NCBI RefSeq assembly: GCF_015752315.1
Contig: NZ_JADOVJ010000001.1
Coordinates: 62,001-126,000, forward strand
Reading direction: 5' to 3'
Length of the DNA: 64,000 nucleotides
Source of the DNA: Nocardioides luteus
GTDB taxonomy: Bacteria; Actinomycetota; Actinomycetes; Propionibacteriales; Nocardioidaceae
Part shown: positions 1 through 7,669 of the stretch, one piece after another
How the letters are laid out: each line of letters starts with the position of its first letter
Position numbering within the stretch: the first letter of the stretch is position 1
Position numbers and translations under genes: made by a program
Notes under the pieces: model-generated
The model's input: the letters and a program-made list of their open reading frames with translations, nothing else
Databases searched by the model: none
Told to the model about the DNA's origin: nothing

Positions 1-293
1 ACCCTCCGGGTCGTGCGGTGCGCAATCCCCTGGACAGCGAGGTCGACCATCAGCGCCGAGCGCTGCCGGGGCACGAACACCCCGGGCGCGACCCGGATCC
101 GGAGCCCGCAGAACTCGGCCCAGCCCAGGATGAGCTCCAGTGGCTCACCGGCCACGCGGCGTACGACCATCGCCTCTCGTTCCTGCGGCGAGACCGGTGC
201 TTCTTCGAGGAGGGCCGCCTCCTCCTCGGCGAAGACGCAGCCGGCGGCGCGGAGGCGGGCGACGAGCCCCGAATCGGGAACGACGGAGGTCAT
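1..293 (-). CDS. HemK/PrmC-like protein N5-glutamine methyltransferase, N-terminal part
   Basis: Partial gene: the frame opens at ATG 293 on the minus strand and runs off the left edge with no stop (97 codons visible). The visible part matches the helical N-terminal domain of PrmC/HemK-type methyltransferases and the start of the link to the catalytic domain: a run EPLELILGWAEFCG followed by PGVFVPRQRSALMV, the equivalent of the family's PG-(L/V)-(F/L)-(I/V)-PR-x-(E/S) segment. The family uses SAM to methylate a glutamine amide, classically in the GGQ motif of release factors. The SAM-binding and NPPY motifs lie outside the window. It is divergent from the membrane-protein pair to its right, with only 16 bp between starts. 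The shorter actinobacterial relatives are usually labelled putative, so the substrate is not certain. Confidence 0.75.
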   Translation of the reverse strand, partial: MTSVVPDSGLVARLRAAGCVFAEEEAALLEEAPVSPQEREAMVVRRVAGEPLELILGWAEFCGLRIRVAPGVFVPRQRSALMVDLAVQGIAHRTTRR

Positions 294-309
294 CAGAGAA
301 TATTGGCAC

Positions 310-666
310 GTGGACGCCCTGACTCCGATCGGAATCATCGTGGCCGCGTACGCCGCGTTCGTGACGATCGCGGCCGTCGTCGGCCTCGTCCTGAAGGCTC
401 CGCGTCCGCGGTGGCTCGATCAGCTAGCGTGGATGCTCGAGATCCTCGCCGTCGTGCTCGCGATCGGGGCGCTGGCGGGCTGGTCGGCCGGGCGCAAGCC
501 GGAGTCGCTGTCGACCTTCCTGGGCTACGTGGGCGCGCTCGTGTGCCTGATGCCGCTGGCCCTGCAGACGATGCGTGAGGACCGCTCGGCCTGGTCCTCG
601 GGCGTGATCGCGGCGGCGGCCCTGGCGACGGGGGTCGTGGCCGTACGCGTCATGATGGTCCGGTGA
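310..666 (+). CDS. Small four-helix integral membrane protein, unknown function
   Basis: 118-residue protein if read from GTG 310; the frame is open further upstream, but that part is antisense to the methyltransferase gene and looks like a shadow. Four hydrophobic segments are visible at about residues 7-28, 38-57, 70-86 and 98-116, with short basic or polar loops (KAPRPRW, SAGRKPE, REDRSAW). I do not recognise a family. It overlaps the next gene by 4 bp (GTGA), so the two are almost certainly co-translated and may form one membrane complex. The start codon is uncertain; no strong Shine-Dalgarno is visible. Confidence 0.6.
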   Translation: MDALTPIGIIVAAYAAFVTIAAVVGLVLKAPRPRWLDQLAWMLEILAVVLAIGALAGWSAGRKPESLSTFLGYVGALVCLMPLALQTMREDRSAWSSGVIAAAALATGVVAVRVMMVR

Positions 667-1085
667 CCGAGACCGCTCCCGCCAAGACCCGTTCCGGTCC
701 ACACCTGGTGCTGCTGACCGTCTACGCGATCTTCGTGCTCGCCGCGGGCGCCCGGTCGCTGGTGCAGGTCCTCACCCGCTTCGACGAGGCCCCGATCGCC
801 TACTCGCTCTCGGTGGTCGCGGCGGCGACGTACGTCGCGGGCTGGTTCGCGATCCGCCGGGCTGCTGCCGGGTCGGCGGGCTTCGCGAAGATCATGCTGT
901 GGGTCGAGCTGGCCGGCGTGTTCGTCGTCGGTGTCCTGTCCCTGGTCGTGCCGTCCTGGTTCCCGGATGCATCGGTATGGTCGAAGTTCGGGAGCGGATA
1001 CGGTTTCGTTCCTGCCCTGCTGCCGATCCTGGGTCTCCTCTGGCTCTGGAAAGGTCGAACTCCAGGGCCGACCGAAGGAGCCTGA
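663..1085 (+). CDS. Integral membrane protein, unknown function
   Basis: 140 residues from a GTG at 663 that overlaps the stop of the upstream membrane protein. Four hydrophobic stretches at about 12-32, 47-65, 77-100 and 113-130. No catalytic motif is visible. The last codon runs into the start of the MBL hydrolase (TGATG, one shared base), so the three genes look like one operon. It resembles small conserved membrane proteins of Nocardioides-type genomes, but I can give no function. Confidence 0.65.
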   Translation: MTETAPAKTRSGPHLVLLTVYAIFVLAAGARSLVQVLTRFDEAPIAYSLSVVAAATYVAGWFAIRRAAAGSAGFAKIMLWVELAGVFVVGVLSLVVPSWFPDASVWSKFGSGYGFVPALLPILGLLWLWKGRTPGPTEGA

Positions 1086-2146
1086 TGAGTCAGTCGACAG
1101 CCACCGCCATCTCGCCTGACTCGGGGGAGCACTGGTCCGCTCCGGGAGCATGGACGGTCGCCGACGGCGTACATCGGATCCCGTTGCCGCTGCCGATGGA
1201 CGGGCTCAAGGCGGTCAACATCTACGTCCTCGAGGGTTCTGACGGCCTTTCGTTGGTCGATGGTGGCTGGGCGATCACCGAGGGGCGCGCCGCGCTGGAG
1301 AGCGGGCTGAAGAAGCTCGGCTTCGCGTTCAGGGACGTCCGGCGGTTCCTGGTCACCCACGTGCACCGCGACCACTACACGCTCGCCTCGGTGCTGGGTG
1401 AGGAGTTCGGCGCCGACGTGCTGCTCGGCGCCGGCGAACGGCCCACCCTCGAGCTCACCAACGGCGACCTCGACGGCTGGATCTCGACCGACCGCCTCCT
1501 GGCTCATGCCGGCGCACCCGAGCTGGCCGAGAAGTGGGCCGCCAACCCGCCTCCGCCGCCCGATCTCTCGCACTGGCGGATGCCTTCGCGTTGGCTGGAA
1601 GGGGACGTACGCCTCGACGTGGCCGGCCGCGACCTCGACGCCGTGCACACCCCTGGTCACACCCAGGGTCACTACGTCTACGCAGACCTGGCCGGCTCGG
1701 TCCTGTTCGCCGGCGACCACGTGCTGCCCACGATCACCCCGTCGATCGGCTTCGAGCCGGTTCCGGTCATCGACCCGCTCGGCGACTTCATGGCGTCGCT
1801 GACCAAGGTCCGCTCCCTGCCCGACCTGCAGCTTCTGCCCGCTCACGGCCCCGTCGCGACCTCGTCGCACGCCCGCGTCGACGAGCTCCTCGCCCATCAC
1901 GAGACCCGGCTCGCCCAGTCGCTGGCCTCCTTGCGTCTCGGGCGACGTTCGGCCCTCGAAGTCGCCAACGACCTCGGCTGGACCCGCCACGAGCGCGCCT
2001 TCGCCGAGCTCGACTACTTCAACGCCGGCCTCGCGGTCATGGAGACCAAGGCCCACCTCGAGCTGCTGGTCGCTCGCGGTCTCGCGACCCGCGAGGAGAC
2101 CGAGGCGAGCGTGCTGTTCGCCCCGGTCGACGCCGTCAGCGCCTGA
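1085..2146 (+). CDS. MBL-fold metallo-hydrolase
   Basis: 353 residues, ATG at 1085 preceded by a good ribosome-binding site (GAAGGAG at about 1075). The metallo-beta-lactamase signature HVHRDH (H92, H94, D96, H97) is intact, followed by a GHTQGH segment near residue 194 and AGDHVLP near 212, which supply the remaining metal ligands of the fold. Such enzymes hydrolyse thioesters, lactones or phosphoesters with two bound metal ions; the C-terminal 90 residues form a helical extension seen in the group that includes ring-hydroxylation accessory and lactonase-like members. The substrate cannot be inferred. It ends convergently with the GNAT gene, the two coding regions overlapping by 11 bp. Confidence 0.85.
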   Translation: MSQSTATAISPDSGEHWSAPGAWTVADGVHRIPLPLPMDGLKAVNIYVLEGSDGLSLVDGGWAITEGRAALESGLKKLGFAFRDVRRFLVTHVHRDHYTLASVLGEEFGADVLLGAGERPTLELTNGDLDGWISTDRLLAHAGAPELAEKWAANPPPPPDLSHWRMPSRWLEGDVRLDVAGRDLDAVHTPGHTQGHYVYADLAGSVLFAGDHVLPTITPSIGFEPVPVIDPLGDFMASLTKVRSLPDLQLLPAHGPVATSSHARVDELLAHHETRLAQSLASLRLGRRSALEVANDLGWTRHERAFAELDYFNAGLAVMETKAHLELLVARGLATREETEASVLFAPVDAVSA

Positions 2147-2567
2147 GCCGCATCGGGGTGTGCGGGATGCCGTCCTCGAGGAACTCCTCGCCGTCCTTCA
2201 CGAACCCGAACTTCGCGTACCAGCCGGCCAGCGGCGACTGGGCGTCGAGGACGATGTCGCGGTCGGTGACGGCCTCGACGGCAGCCTTCATGATCACGTC
2301 CGCCAGGCCCTGGCCGCGGTGGGTGGGGGCGAGGACGACGCGGCCGATCCGCCACACGTCACCGTCGTCGAGGATGCGGGCGGTGCCGGCGAGCCGGTCG
2401 CCGTCGGTCAGCACCACGTGACGCGTCCCGGGCTCGAGGTCACGGCCGTCCAGGTCGAGGTAGGGGCAGTCCTGCTCGACGACGAAGACCTCCTGGCGCA
2501 GCTGCCACAGGGCGTACGCGGTCTTGGGGGTGAGGTCGTCGAAGGACGAGATGGAGACGTCGGTCAT
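2136..2567 (-). CDS. GNAT family N-acetyltransferase (ElaA-like)
   Basis: 143 residues from ATG 2567. The order of elements fits ElaA-type GNAT proteins: an N-terminal YALWQLRQEVFVVEQ block, TRHVV, then RIGRVVLAPTHRGQGLAD as motif A with the acetyl-CoA pyrophosphate-binding R/Q-x-x-G-x-G/A pattern, and the C-terminal WYAKFGFVKDGEEFLEDGIPH, a near-invariant end of the ElaA subgroup. The substrate is unknown. The frame continues open upstream beyond 2567, but that sequence is the complement of the TPP riboswitch and thiB. It is divergent from the thiamine operon. Confidence 0.85.
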   Translation of the reverse strand: MTDVSISSFDDLTPKTAYALWQLRQEVFVVEQDCPYLDLDGRDLEPGTRHVVLTDGDRLAGTARILDDGDVWRIGRVVLAPTHRGQGLADVIMKAAVEAVTDRDIVLDAQSPLAGWYAKFGFVKDGEEFLEDGIPHTPMRLRR

Positions 2568-2605
2568 GGGTGGATTCTCGCAAGCAAGTAGTGTTGCCCG
2601 GAACA

Positions 2606-2693
2606 GACAGGGGAGGCCGGGAGGCCTGAGAGTGCGGCGAACAGCGCCGCAGACCCTCCGAACCTGCTCCGGTTGACACCGGCGAAGGGAGTC
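2606..2693 (+). promoter_or_regulatory. TPP riboswitch (THI element)
   Basis: Conserved aptamer elements are present in order: GGGGAGGCC followed by CCTGAGAG (2626-2633) forming the pyrimidine-sensing arm, a variable GC-rich hairpin (GCGGCG/CGCCGC), then ACCCTCCGAACCTG (2653-2666) and CCGGTTGACACCGGCGAAGGGAG (2670-2691) forming the pyrophosphate-sensing arm. A short P1 helix can be drawn between GAC 2606-2608 and GTC 2691-2693. The first downstream gene encodes a thiamine-binding lipoprotein, as expected for TPP control. The AAGGGA at 2685-2690 lies 6 nt before the GTG start of thiB and is the only good Shine-Dalgarno, so ligand binding should block translation start directly. Confidence 0.95.
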
Positions 2694-2696
2694 AGA

Positions 2697-3773
2697 GTGC
2701 GCATGCGTACGCCTGCCATCACTGCCACTGCGATCACTGCGGTCTCGGCGCTGCTGCTGTCCGCGTGCGGGGGCACCCCCGCGAAGCCGGACGCCGAGAA
2801 GTCGAGCGGCGCCGACGACAAGACCGTGGTGCTGCTGACCCACGACAGCTTCACGCTGCCGAAGGAGGTGCTGGCCGAGTTCACCGAGAAGACCGGCTAC
2901 ACCGCAGAGATCCGGCACGCGGGCGACGGCGGCGAGCTGACCACCAAGATCGCCCTGGACACCGGCAACCCCGACGGTGACGCGGTCTTCGGCGTCGACA
3001 ACACCTTCGCCAGCCGGGCGATCGACCAGGGCGCGCTGGAGGCCTACACGCCGTCCGAGATCCCCGAGGGCGTCTCTGATTTCAATCTCCCCGGCGACGA
3101 GGAGCACTTCCTCACCCCCGTCGACAACGGCAGCGTGTGCGTCAACATCGACACCGAGTGGTTCGCGGCCAAGAAGCTGACGCCGCCGAAGTCGCTCGAC
3201 GACCTGGCCGAGCCCGCGTACAAGGACCTGCTCGTGACCCCTGGCGCGGCGACGTCGACGCCCGGGATGGCATTCCTGCTGGCGACCGTCGCCGAGTACG
3301 GCGAGGACGGCTGGGCCGACTACTGGGGCAAGCTGATGGACAACGGCGCCAAGGTCGTCGACGGCTGGGACCAGGCCTACTACTCCGACTTCACCCAGGG
3401 CGGCGGCAAGGGCACGCGTCCGATCGTCGTCTCCTACGACTCCTCGCCGGCCTTCACCGTCAAGGACGGCAAGACCACGACGGCCGCTCTGCTCGACACC
3501 TGCTTCCGTCAGGTCGAGTACGCCGGTGTGCTGAAGGGTGCCGACCACCCCGAGGGCGCACAGGCGCTGATCGACTTCATGCTTTCCGACAGCGTGCAGG
3601 GGGCACTGCCGGAGAGCATGTACGTCTTCCCCGTCTCCTCCGACGTGAAGCTGCCCGCCGAGTGGGCGAAGTTCGCCCAGCAGCCCACCTCGCCGCTCTC
3701 CGTCGAGCCGAAGGAGATCGAGGAGAACCGGGAAGCGTGGCTGGCGACCTGGAGTGACACGATCGCGCAGTGA
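2697..3773 (+). CDS. thiB: Thiamine ABC transporter, substrate-binding lipoprotein
   Basis: 358 residues from GTG 2697 (ATG 2703 is an alternative); a TTG at 2673 is inside the riboswitch and is rejected. The N-terminus is a lipoprotein signal peptide ending LLSAC, with the lipid-carrying cysteine at residue 24. The mature part is a type-2 periplasmic-binding-protein fold: VVLLTHDSFTLPKEVLAEF at its start matches ThiB, as do DGDAVFGVDNTFASRA, VDNGSVCVN and VSYDSSPAF. It should capture thiamine or its phosphates outside the membrane and hand it to ThiP. First gene of a TPP-controlled operon; its stop overlaps the thiP start (GTGA). In other bacteria ThiB also binds TMP and TPP. Confidence 0.92.
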   Translation: MRMRTPAITATAITAVSALLLSACGGTPAKPDAEKSSGADDKTVVLLTHDSFTLPKEVLAEFTEKTGYTAEIRHAGDGGELTTKIALDTGNPDGDAVFGVDNTFASRAIDQGALEAYTPSEIPEGVSDFNLPGDEEHFLTPVDNGSVCVNIDTEWFAAKKLTPPKSLDDLAEPAYKDLLVTPGAATSTPGMAFLLATVAEYGEDGWADYWGKLMDNGAKVVDGWDQAYYSDFTQGGGKGTRPIVVSYDSSPAFTVKDGKTTTAALLDTCFRQVEYAGVLKGADHPEGAQALIDFMLSDSVQGALPESMYVFPVSSDVKLPAEWAKFAQQPTSPLSVEPKEIEENREAWLATWSDTIAQ

Positions 3774-5413
3774 GCTCCACCCGTCGCGTAGGCACCCTGG
3801 TCGCGCTCGCCGCCCTCCCGGTGGCCGTGCTGGCGGTCTTCTTCGTCCTGCCGGTCACGGGGATGGTGCAGCGCGGACTGTTCTTCGGTGGCTCCTTCGA
3901 CCCGTCCGTGGTGTCCCGGGTCGTGGGGCGCCCGGAGATCCAGCGGGCGCTCTGGTTCACGCTGTGGTCCTCGGGGCTCGCGACGGTGCTGAGCATCGCC
4001 CTGGGGCTGCCGGCTGCGTTCGCGCTGCATCGACTGGCGTTTCCGCTGCAGCGCGTCATCCGGGCCGGGCTGCTGGTGCCGTTCGTGCTCCCCACCGTCG
4101 TCGTGGGCGTCGCCTTCCGCGAGCTCATCGGCGAGGCGGGGCTGCTCGCATCTCTGGGTCTCGATGGCACGCCGACGGCGATCATCCTCGGGCTGGTCTT
4201 CTTCAACGCCTCGGTGGTGATCCGCGCGGTCGGGGCGGCCTGGGAGTCGCTCGACCCGCGACCCGGTGAGGCCGCCGCCGCTCTCGGGGCGTCGCCCTTG
4301 CGGGTCCTGCTGACGATCACCCTGCCCGCGCTGCGTCCCGCGATCGTCTCGGCGGCGTCGGTGGTCTTCCTCTTCTGCGCGACCGCGTTCGGGATCGTGC
4401 TCACCCTCGGCGGGGTGCGCTACAACAGCATCGAGACCGAGATCTACAAGCTCACGTTCACCCTGTTCGACCTGCCCGGTGCCGCGGTGCTGTCGGTGCT
4501 GCAGCTGGTGGTCGTCGTCGGGCTGCTGGTCGTGGCCGGTCGGCTGCGTTCGGTGCCGGATCCCGCGCAGTCCCGGGTCGTCGTACGCCGCCGGCGGGTC
4601 TCGCCGCGGGACCTCCCGGCCCTGTTGTCCACGTCGGTGCTGGTCCTGCTGGTGGCCGGTCCGCTGCTGGCGCTGCTGCTCGGGTCGCTGCGGGTCGACG
4701 ACCGCTGGAGCCTCGGGAACTATGTCGCCCTGCAGACCCCCGGGTTCGACCCGCCGCTGCCGGTGCCGGTCACCACGGCGCTGATGACGTCGCTGGCGGT
4801 CGCGGTGCAGGCGACGCTGGTCGCGCTGGTGCTCGGGCTGCTGGTGGCCTTCGCGGTGACCCGTCGGTCCCGGACGCTTGCGGAGCGTCGGGTGCGCGCC
4901 GTGCTCGACGGGCTGTTCATGGTGCCGCTCGGGGTCAGCGCCGTCACCCTGGGGCTGGGGCTCTATCTGACGCTCGGCTCGGGCGTCTTCGACTTCCGTG
5001 ACGAGCCGTGGCTGGTACCGCTGGCGCAGGCGCTGGTCGCGTTGCCCCTGGTGGTGAGGACGTTGGTGCCGGTCCTGGGATCGGTCGACGACCGGCTCCG
5101 CCAGGCCGCCGCCGGGCTCGGGGCCGGGCCGCTGCGCGCGGTGATGACCGTCGACGTACCCGCCGTCTGGAAGCCGCTCCTCGCCTCCTCCGGCTTCGCC
5201 TTCGCGGCCTCGCTGGGGGAGTTCGGCGCGACGTCCTTCCTCGTCCGCGAGGAGCGCCCCACCCTCCCCGTCGTCATCCTCCGGTTGCTGTCCCGTCCGG
5301 GCTCCGACAACTACGGCATGGCCCTCGCCGCCGCCTGTGTCCTCGCCGCCGCCACCGCCGTCGTGATGCTCCTCGTCGAGCGTCTCCGCGTCCCTTCGAT
5401 CGGAGCACTGTGA
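3770..5413 (+). CDS. thiP: Thiamine ABC transporter, fused permease
   Basis: 547 residues with about 12 membrane segments in two homologous halves. Each half carries the cytoplasmic EAA loop that contacts the ATPase: AAAALGASPLRVLLTI in the first half and RQAAAGLGAGPLRAVMT in the second. Length and duplicated architecture match ThiP/FbpB-type permeases. The start is a GTG overlapping the thiB stop by 4 bp. The next gene, thiQ, is unusually far away (129 bp) because a 21-bp repeat array lies between them. Confidence 0.92.
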   Translation: MSSTRRVGTLVALAALPVAVLAVFFVLPVTGMVQRGLFFGGSFDPSVVSRVVGRPEIQRALWFTLWSSGLATVLSIALGLPAAFALHRLAFPLQRVIRAGLLVPFVLPTVVVGVAFRELIGEAGLLASLGLDGTPTAIILGLVFFNASVVIRAVGAAWESLDPRPGEAAAALGASPLRVLLTITLPALRPAIVSAASVVFLFCATAFGIVLTLGGVRYNSIETEIYKLTFTLFDLPGAAVLSVLQLVVVVGLLVVAGRLRSVPDPAQSRVVVRRRRVSPRDLPALLSTSVLVLLVAGPLLALLLGSLRVDDRWSLGNYVALQTPGFDPPLPVPVTTALMTSLAVAVQATLVALVLGLLVAFAVTRRSRTLAERRVRAVLDGLFMVPLGVSAVTLGLGLYLTLGSGVFDFRDEPWLVPLAQALVALPLVVRTLVPVLGSVDDRLRQAAAGLGAGPLRAVMTVDVPAVWKPLLASSGFAFAASLGEFGATSFLVREERPTLPVVILRLLSRPGSDNYGMALAAACVLAAATAVVMLLVERLRVPSIGAL

Positions 5414-5423
5414 ACACCGCACC

Positions 5424-5528
5424 GCCGAAACCGCACCTTTGGGGGCCGAGTCCGCACTTGTGGCGGACGAAACGGCAGTTTGGTTCGCCAGAACTACCGA
5501 TTCGGCCACCAAAACCACCGCTCCGGCA
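5424..5528 (+). repeat. Five-unit imperfect tandem array, 21-bp period
   Basis: The thiP-thiQ gap divides exactly into five 21-bp units starting at 5424, 5445, 5466, 5487 and 5508. The first three are close to GCCGARACSGCASTTGTGGCG; the last two are more diverged. The boundary of units 2 and 3 contains TTGTGGCGGACGAAA (5458-5472), a 15-mer that recurs exactly at 63667-63681 in the array downstream of clpC. Unit 2 can form a small hairpin (TCCGC...GCGGA). No ORF or coding role is convincing, although 21 bp equals seven codons. Confidence 0.7.
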
Positions 5529-5542
5529 GGATCGAGGTTGCG

Positions 5543-6559
5543 ATGCTGTCGCTGCGTGAGGTGTCGGTGGCGTACGACGGGAAGCCTGCCGTCGAGGACG
5601 TCAGCCTGGAGCTGGCGGACGGTGAGGTGCTGGCGCTGCTGGGGCCTTCGGGCTCGGGGAAGTCGACGCTGCTGCGGGCAGTGGCCGGGCTGGAGCCGGC
5701 GACGGGGGAGATCGGCTGGGACGGGCGGTCGATGCGCGGGGTGCCGACGCACAAACGCGGGTTCGCGCTGATGTTCCAGGACGGGCAGCTGTTCCCGCAC
5801 CTCAGCGTCGCGGGCAACGTCGCCTACTCGATGCGGCTGCGGCGGATCCCGGCCGCCGACCGCGAGAAGCGGGTCGCCGACCTGCTGGAGCTCGTCGGTC
5901 TGGGTGGCTACCAGGATCGCCTCCCGGGCACGCTGAGCGGTGGCGAGCGGCAGCGGGTCGCGCTGGCGCGGGCGCTAGCGGTCGAGCCGCGGCTGCTGCT
6001 CCTCGACGAGCCGCTCTCCGCGCTCGACGCTGGCCTGCGGGAGCGCCTGGCCGGCGACCTGCGACGGATCCTGCACGAGGCCGGCACCACCGCGCTCATG
6101 GTCACCCACGATCAGGAGGAGGCCTTCGCGGTGGCCGACCGGATCGCGCTGCTGCGCGACGGGTGCCTCGTGCAGGAGGGGACCCTCCGTGACGTCTGGG
6201 CGAGGCCGACCGACACCTGGGCCGCCCTGTTCCTGGGGTACGCCCGCGTGCTCGAGGGGCCGGCGGCGTACACGGTCCTGAAGGCCGCCGGGCTGAGCCC
6301 CGCCGGCGCGGTGGCGCTGCGCCGCTCCGCCTTCGTCGCCGACCCGGCGGGGCCGCTCACCGGCACCGTCGTCTCGGCAAGGGCCACGCCGGAACAGCAC
6401 CGGCTCGTCGTACGTCTCGACGACATCGGCGAGGTCGACGCGGTCGCCGACTCGGCGCCGGCACCGGGGGAGTCGGTCAGGCTGCGGGTGGAGCCGAACC
6501 GGCTGGCCATTCCAGAATCTGTTGTCCCCGAATCGGCAGAGCAGCCACCCGCCATTTAA
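5543..6559 (+). CDS. thiQ: Thiamine ABC transporter, ATP-binding protein
   Basis: 338 residues from ATG 5543. All ABC ATPase motifs are present: Walker A GPSGSGKST, Q-loop FQDGQLFPH, signature LSGGERQRVALARA, Walker B LLLLDEPLSALD, and the H-loop VTHDQEEAF. About 110 residues follow the ATPase domain, a TOBE-like regulatory extension (LTGTVVSARATPEQHRLVVRL). It powers uptake through ThiP. The frame is open further upstream but that region is the repeat array. The final 15 or so codons (about 6506-6547) also resemble diverged copies of the same 21-bp unit, so the extreme C-terminus (VVPESAEQPPAI) may be repeat-derived. Confidence 0.9.
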   Translation: MLSLREVSVAYDGKPAVEDVSLELADGEVLALLGPSGSGKSTLLRAVAGLEPATGEIGWDGRSMRGVPTHKRGFALMFQDGQLFPHLSVAGNVAYSMRLRRIPAADREKRVADLLELVGLGGYQDRLPGTLSGGERQRVALARALAVEPRLLLLDEPLSALDAGLRERLAGDLRRILHEAGTTALMVTHDQEEAFAVADRIALLRDGCLVQEGTLRDVWARPTDTWAALFLGYARVLEGPAAYTVLKAAGLSPAGAVALRRSAFVADPAGPLTGTVVSARATPEQHRLVVRLDDIGEVDAVADSAPAPGESVRLRVEPNRLAIPESVVPESAEQPPAI

Positions 6560-6570
6560 ACTTAGCGGCT

Positions 6571-7638
6571 ATGTATCGCCGCGCTCAGATCTTCCTCGTC
6601 AGTAGCGCGCTGATCTTCGGCCTGATCGCAGTCGTGACCGCGCAGATCGTCGACAAGCGCATGCTCGACCCGGAGGGCTTCCTCGGACCGTCCTGGCTCC
6701 GGTTGCCCCTCCTCGTCGGAGCCGCCCTGCTCGTCGACCTCGTGCCACGCACGCTGTGGTTGGCGAAGTTCAAGTGGAAGGACATGGGCCCGATCTTCAA
6801 GGAGCGGGTCCGCACCCACTGGACCCGTGAGCGCCTGACGCTCGTGGCGATGGGCATCGTCTGCTTCTACCTGGTCTACGTCTGCTACCGGAACCTCAAG
6901 TCCTTCCTGCCGTTCGTCGTGCCGGAGACCTACGAGTTCGACCACGAGCTGCACCTGATCGACAAGGCGGTGCTCTTCGGCGCCGACCCGGCGATCCTGC
7001 TCCACGACCTCCTCGGCACCGGCTGGGTGGCCTGGTTCCTCTCCTACATCTACATGTGGTTCCTGCCGCTGGTGCCGTTCGCGGTCGCCGCGTGGCTGGT
7101 CTGGTCGCGCAACCTGGCCTACGGCTACTGGTTCGTCGCCTCGCAGTGCATCGCCTGGATCCTCGGCACGGTCTCCTACTACTGCCTGCCGACGGTGGGC
7201 CCGGGCCTGCAGTACCCCTATCTCTACGCCGACCTGCCGGACACGCCCGCGAGCAGTCTGATGGAGTCGCTGGTCTTCACCCGGCAGCATGTCCTCTTCG
7301 ACGTCGACGCCAACGTCGTGCAGTCGGTCGGTGGCTTCGCCTCGCTGCACTGCGGCATCACCCTGCTGGTGGCGCTGATGATCCACGCCACGATCAACAA
7401 CAAGATCGCCCGCTGGGCCGGCTGGATCAACTTCGGCATCACCGTCGTCGCGACCGTCTACTTCGGCTGGCACTACCTCGCCGACGACGTCGCGGGCTGC
7501 ATGATCGCGCTCGTCGCCTACTACTTCGGTGGCCTTGCGGCCAACCAGAAGTTCCGGCGCAAGGGCGTACGCCGCCTCGTCGCCGAGTCCGAGGCGATCG
7601 CCGGGGCCGAGGCGAAGGTCGCACACGAGCTGACCTGA
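6571..7638 (+). CDS. PAP2-family membrane enzyme (inositolphosphotransferase/AUR1-like)
   Basis: 355 residues, ATG 6571, with about seven or eight membrane segments. Two PAP2-type catalytic motifs can be seen: GGFASLHCGI (S-x-H-x-G, near residue 253) and GWHYLADDVAG (H-x-x-x-D, near 299). The fold resembles the PAP2_3 group, which includes eukaryotic inositol phosphorylceramide synthase and actinobacterial enzymes that transfer phosphoinositol or dephosphorylate lipid phosphates. The mycobacterial-type phospholipid context makes a phospho-head-group transfer or lipid phosphatase role plausible, but the substrate is inference. It follows thiQ by only 11 bp and may be read from the same transcript without being functionally related. 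Confidence 0.75.
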   Translation: MYRRAQIFLVSSALIFGLIAVVTAQIVDKRMLDPEGFLGPSWLRLPLLVGAALLVDLVPRTLWLAKFKWKDMGPIFKERVRTHWTRERLTLVAMGIVCFYLVYVCYRNLKSFLPFVVPETYEFDHELHLIDKAVLFGADPAILLHDLLGTGWVAWFLSYIYMWFLPLVPFAVAAWLVWSRNLAYGYWFVASQCIAWILGTVSYYCLPTVGPGLQYPYLYADLPDTPASSLMESLVFTRQHVLFDVDANVVQSVGGFASLHCGITLLVALMIHATINNKIARWAGWINFGITVVATVYFGWHYLADDVAGCMIALVAYYFGGLAANQKFRRKGVRRLVAESEAIAGAEAKVAHELT

Positions 7639-7669
7639 TCCGGGCATGATCGGGGCTTAGTCTGGTGGC

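Noticed and set aside
2673..2696. TTG start for thiB
   Set aside because: It lies within the pyrophosphate arm of the TPP riboswitch and upstream of the natural Shine-Dalgarno; the lipoprotein signal fits a start at 2697 or 2703.
5424..5528. CRISPR array or coding repeat at the 21-bp period
   Set aside because: There are no spacers between units, no cas genes in the window, and no reading frame with a start and conserved product across the two arrays.
3509..5800. Long minus-strand frame under thiP and thiQ
   Set aside because: Gln/Arg/His-rich shadow of the thi transporter genes; no domain seen.
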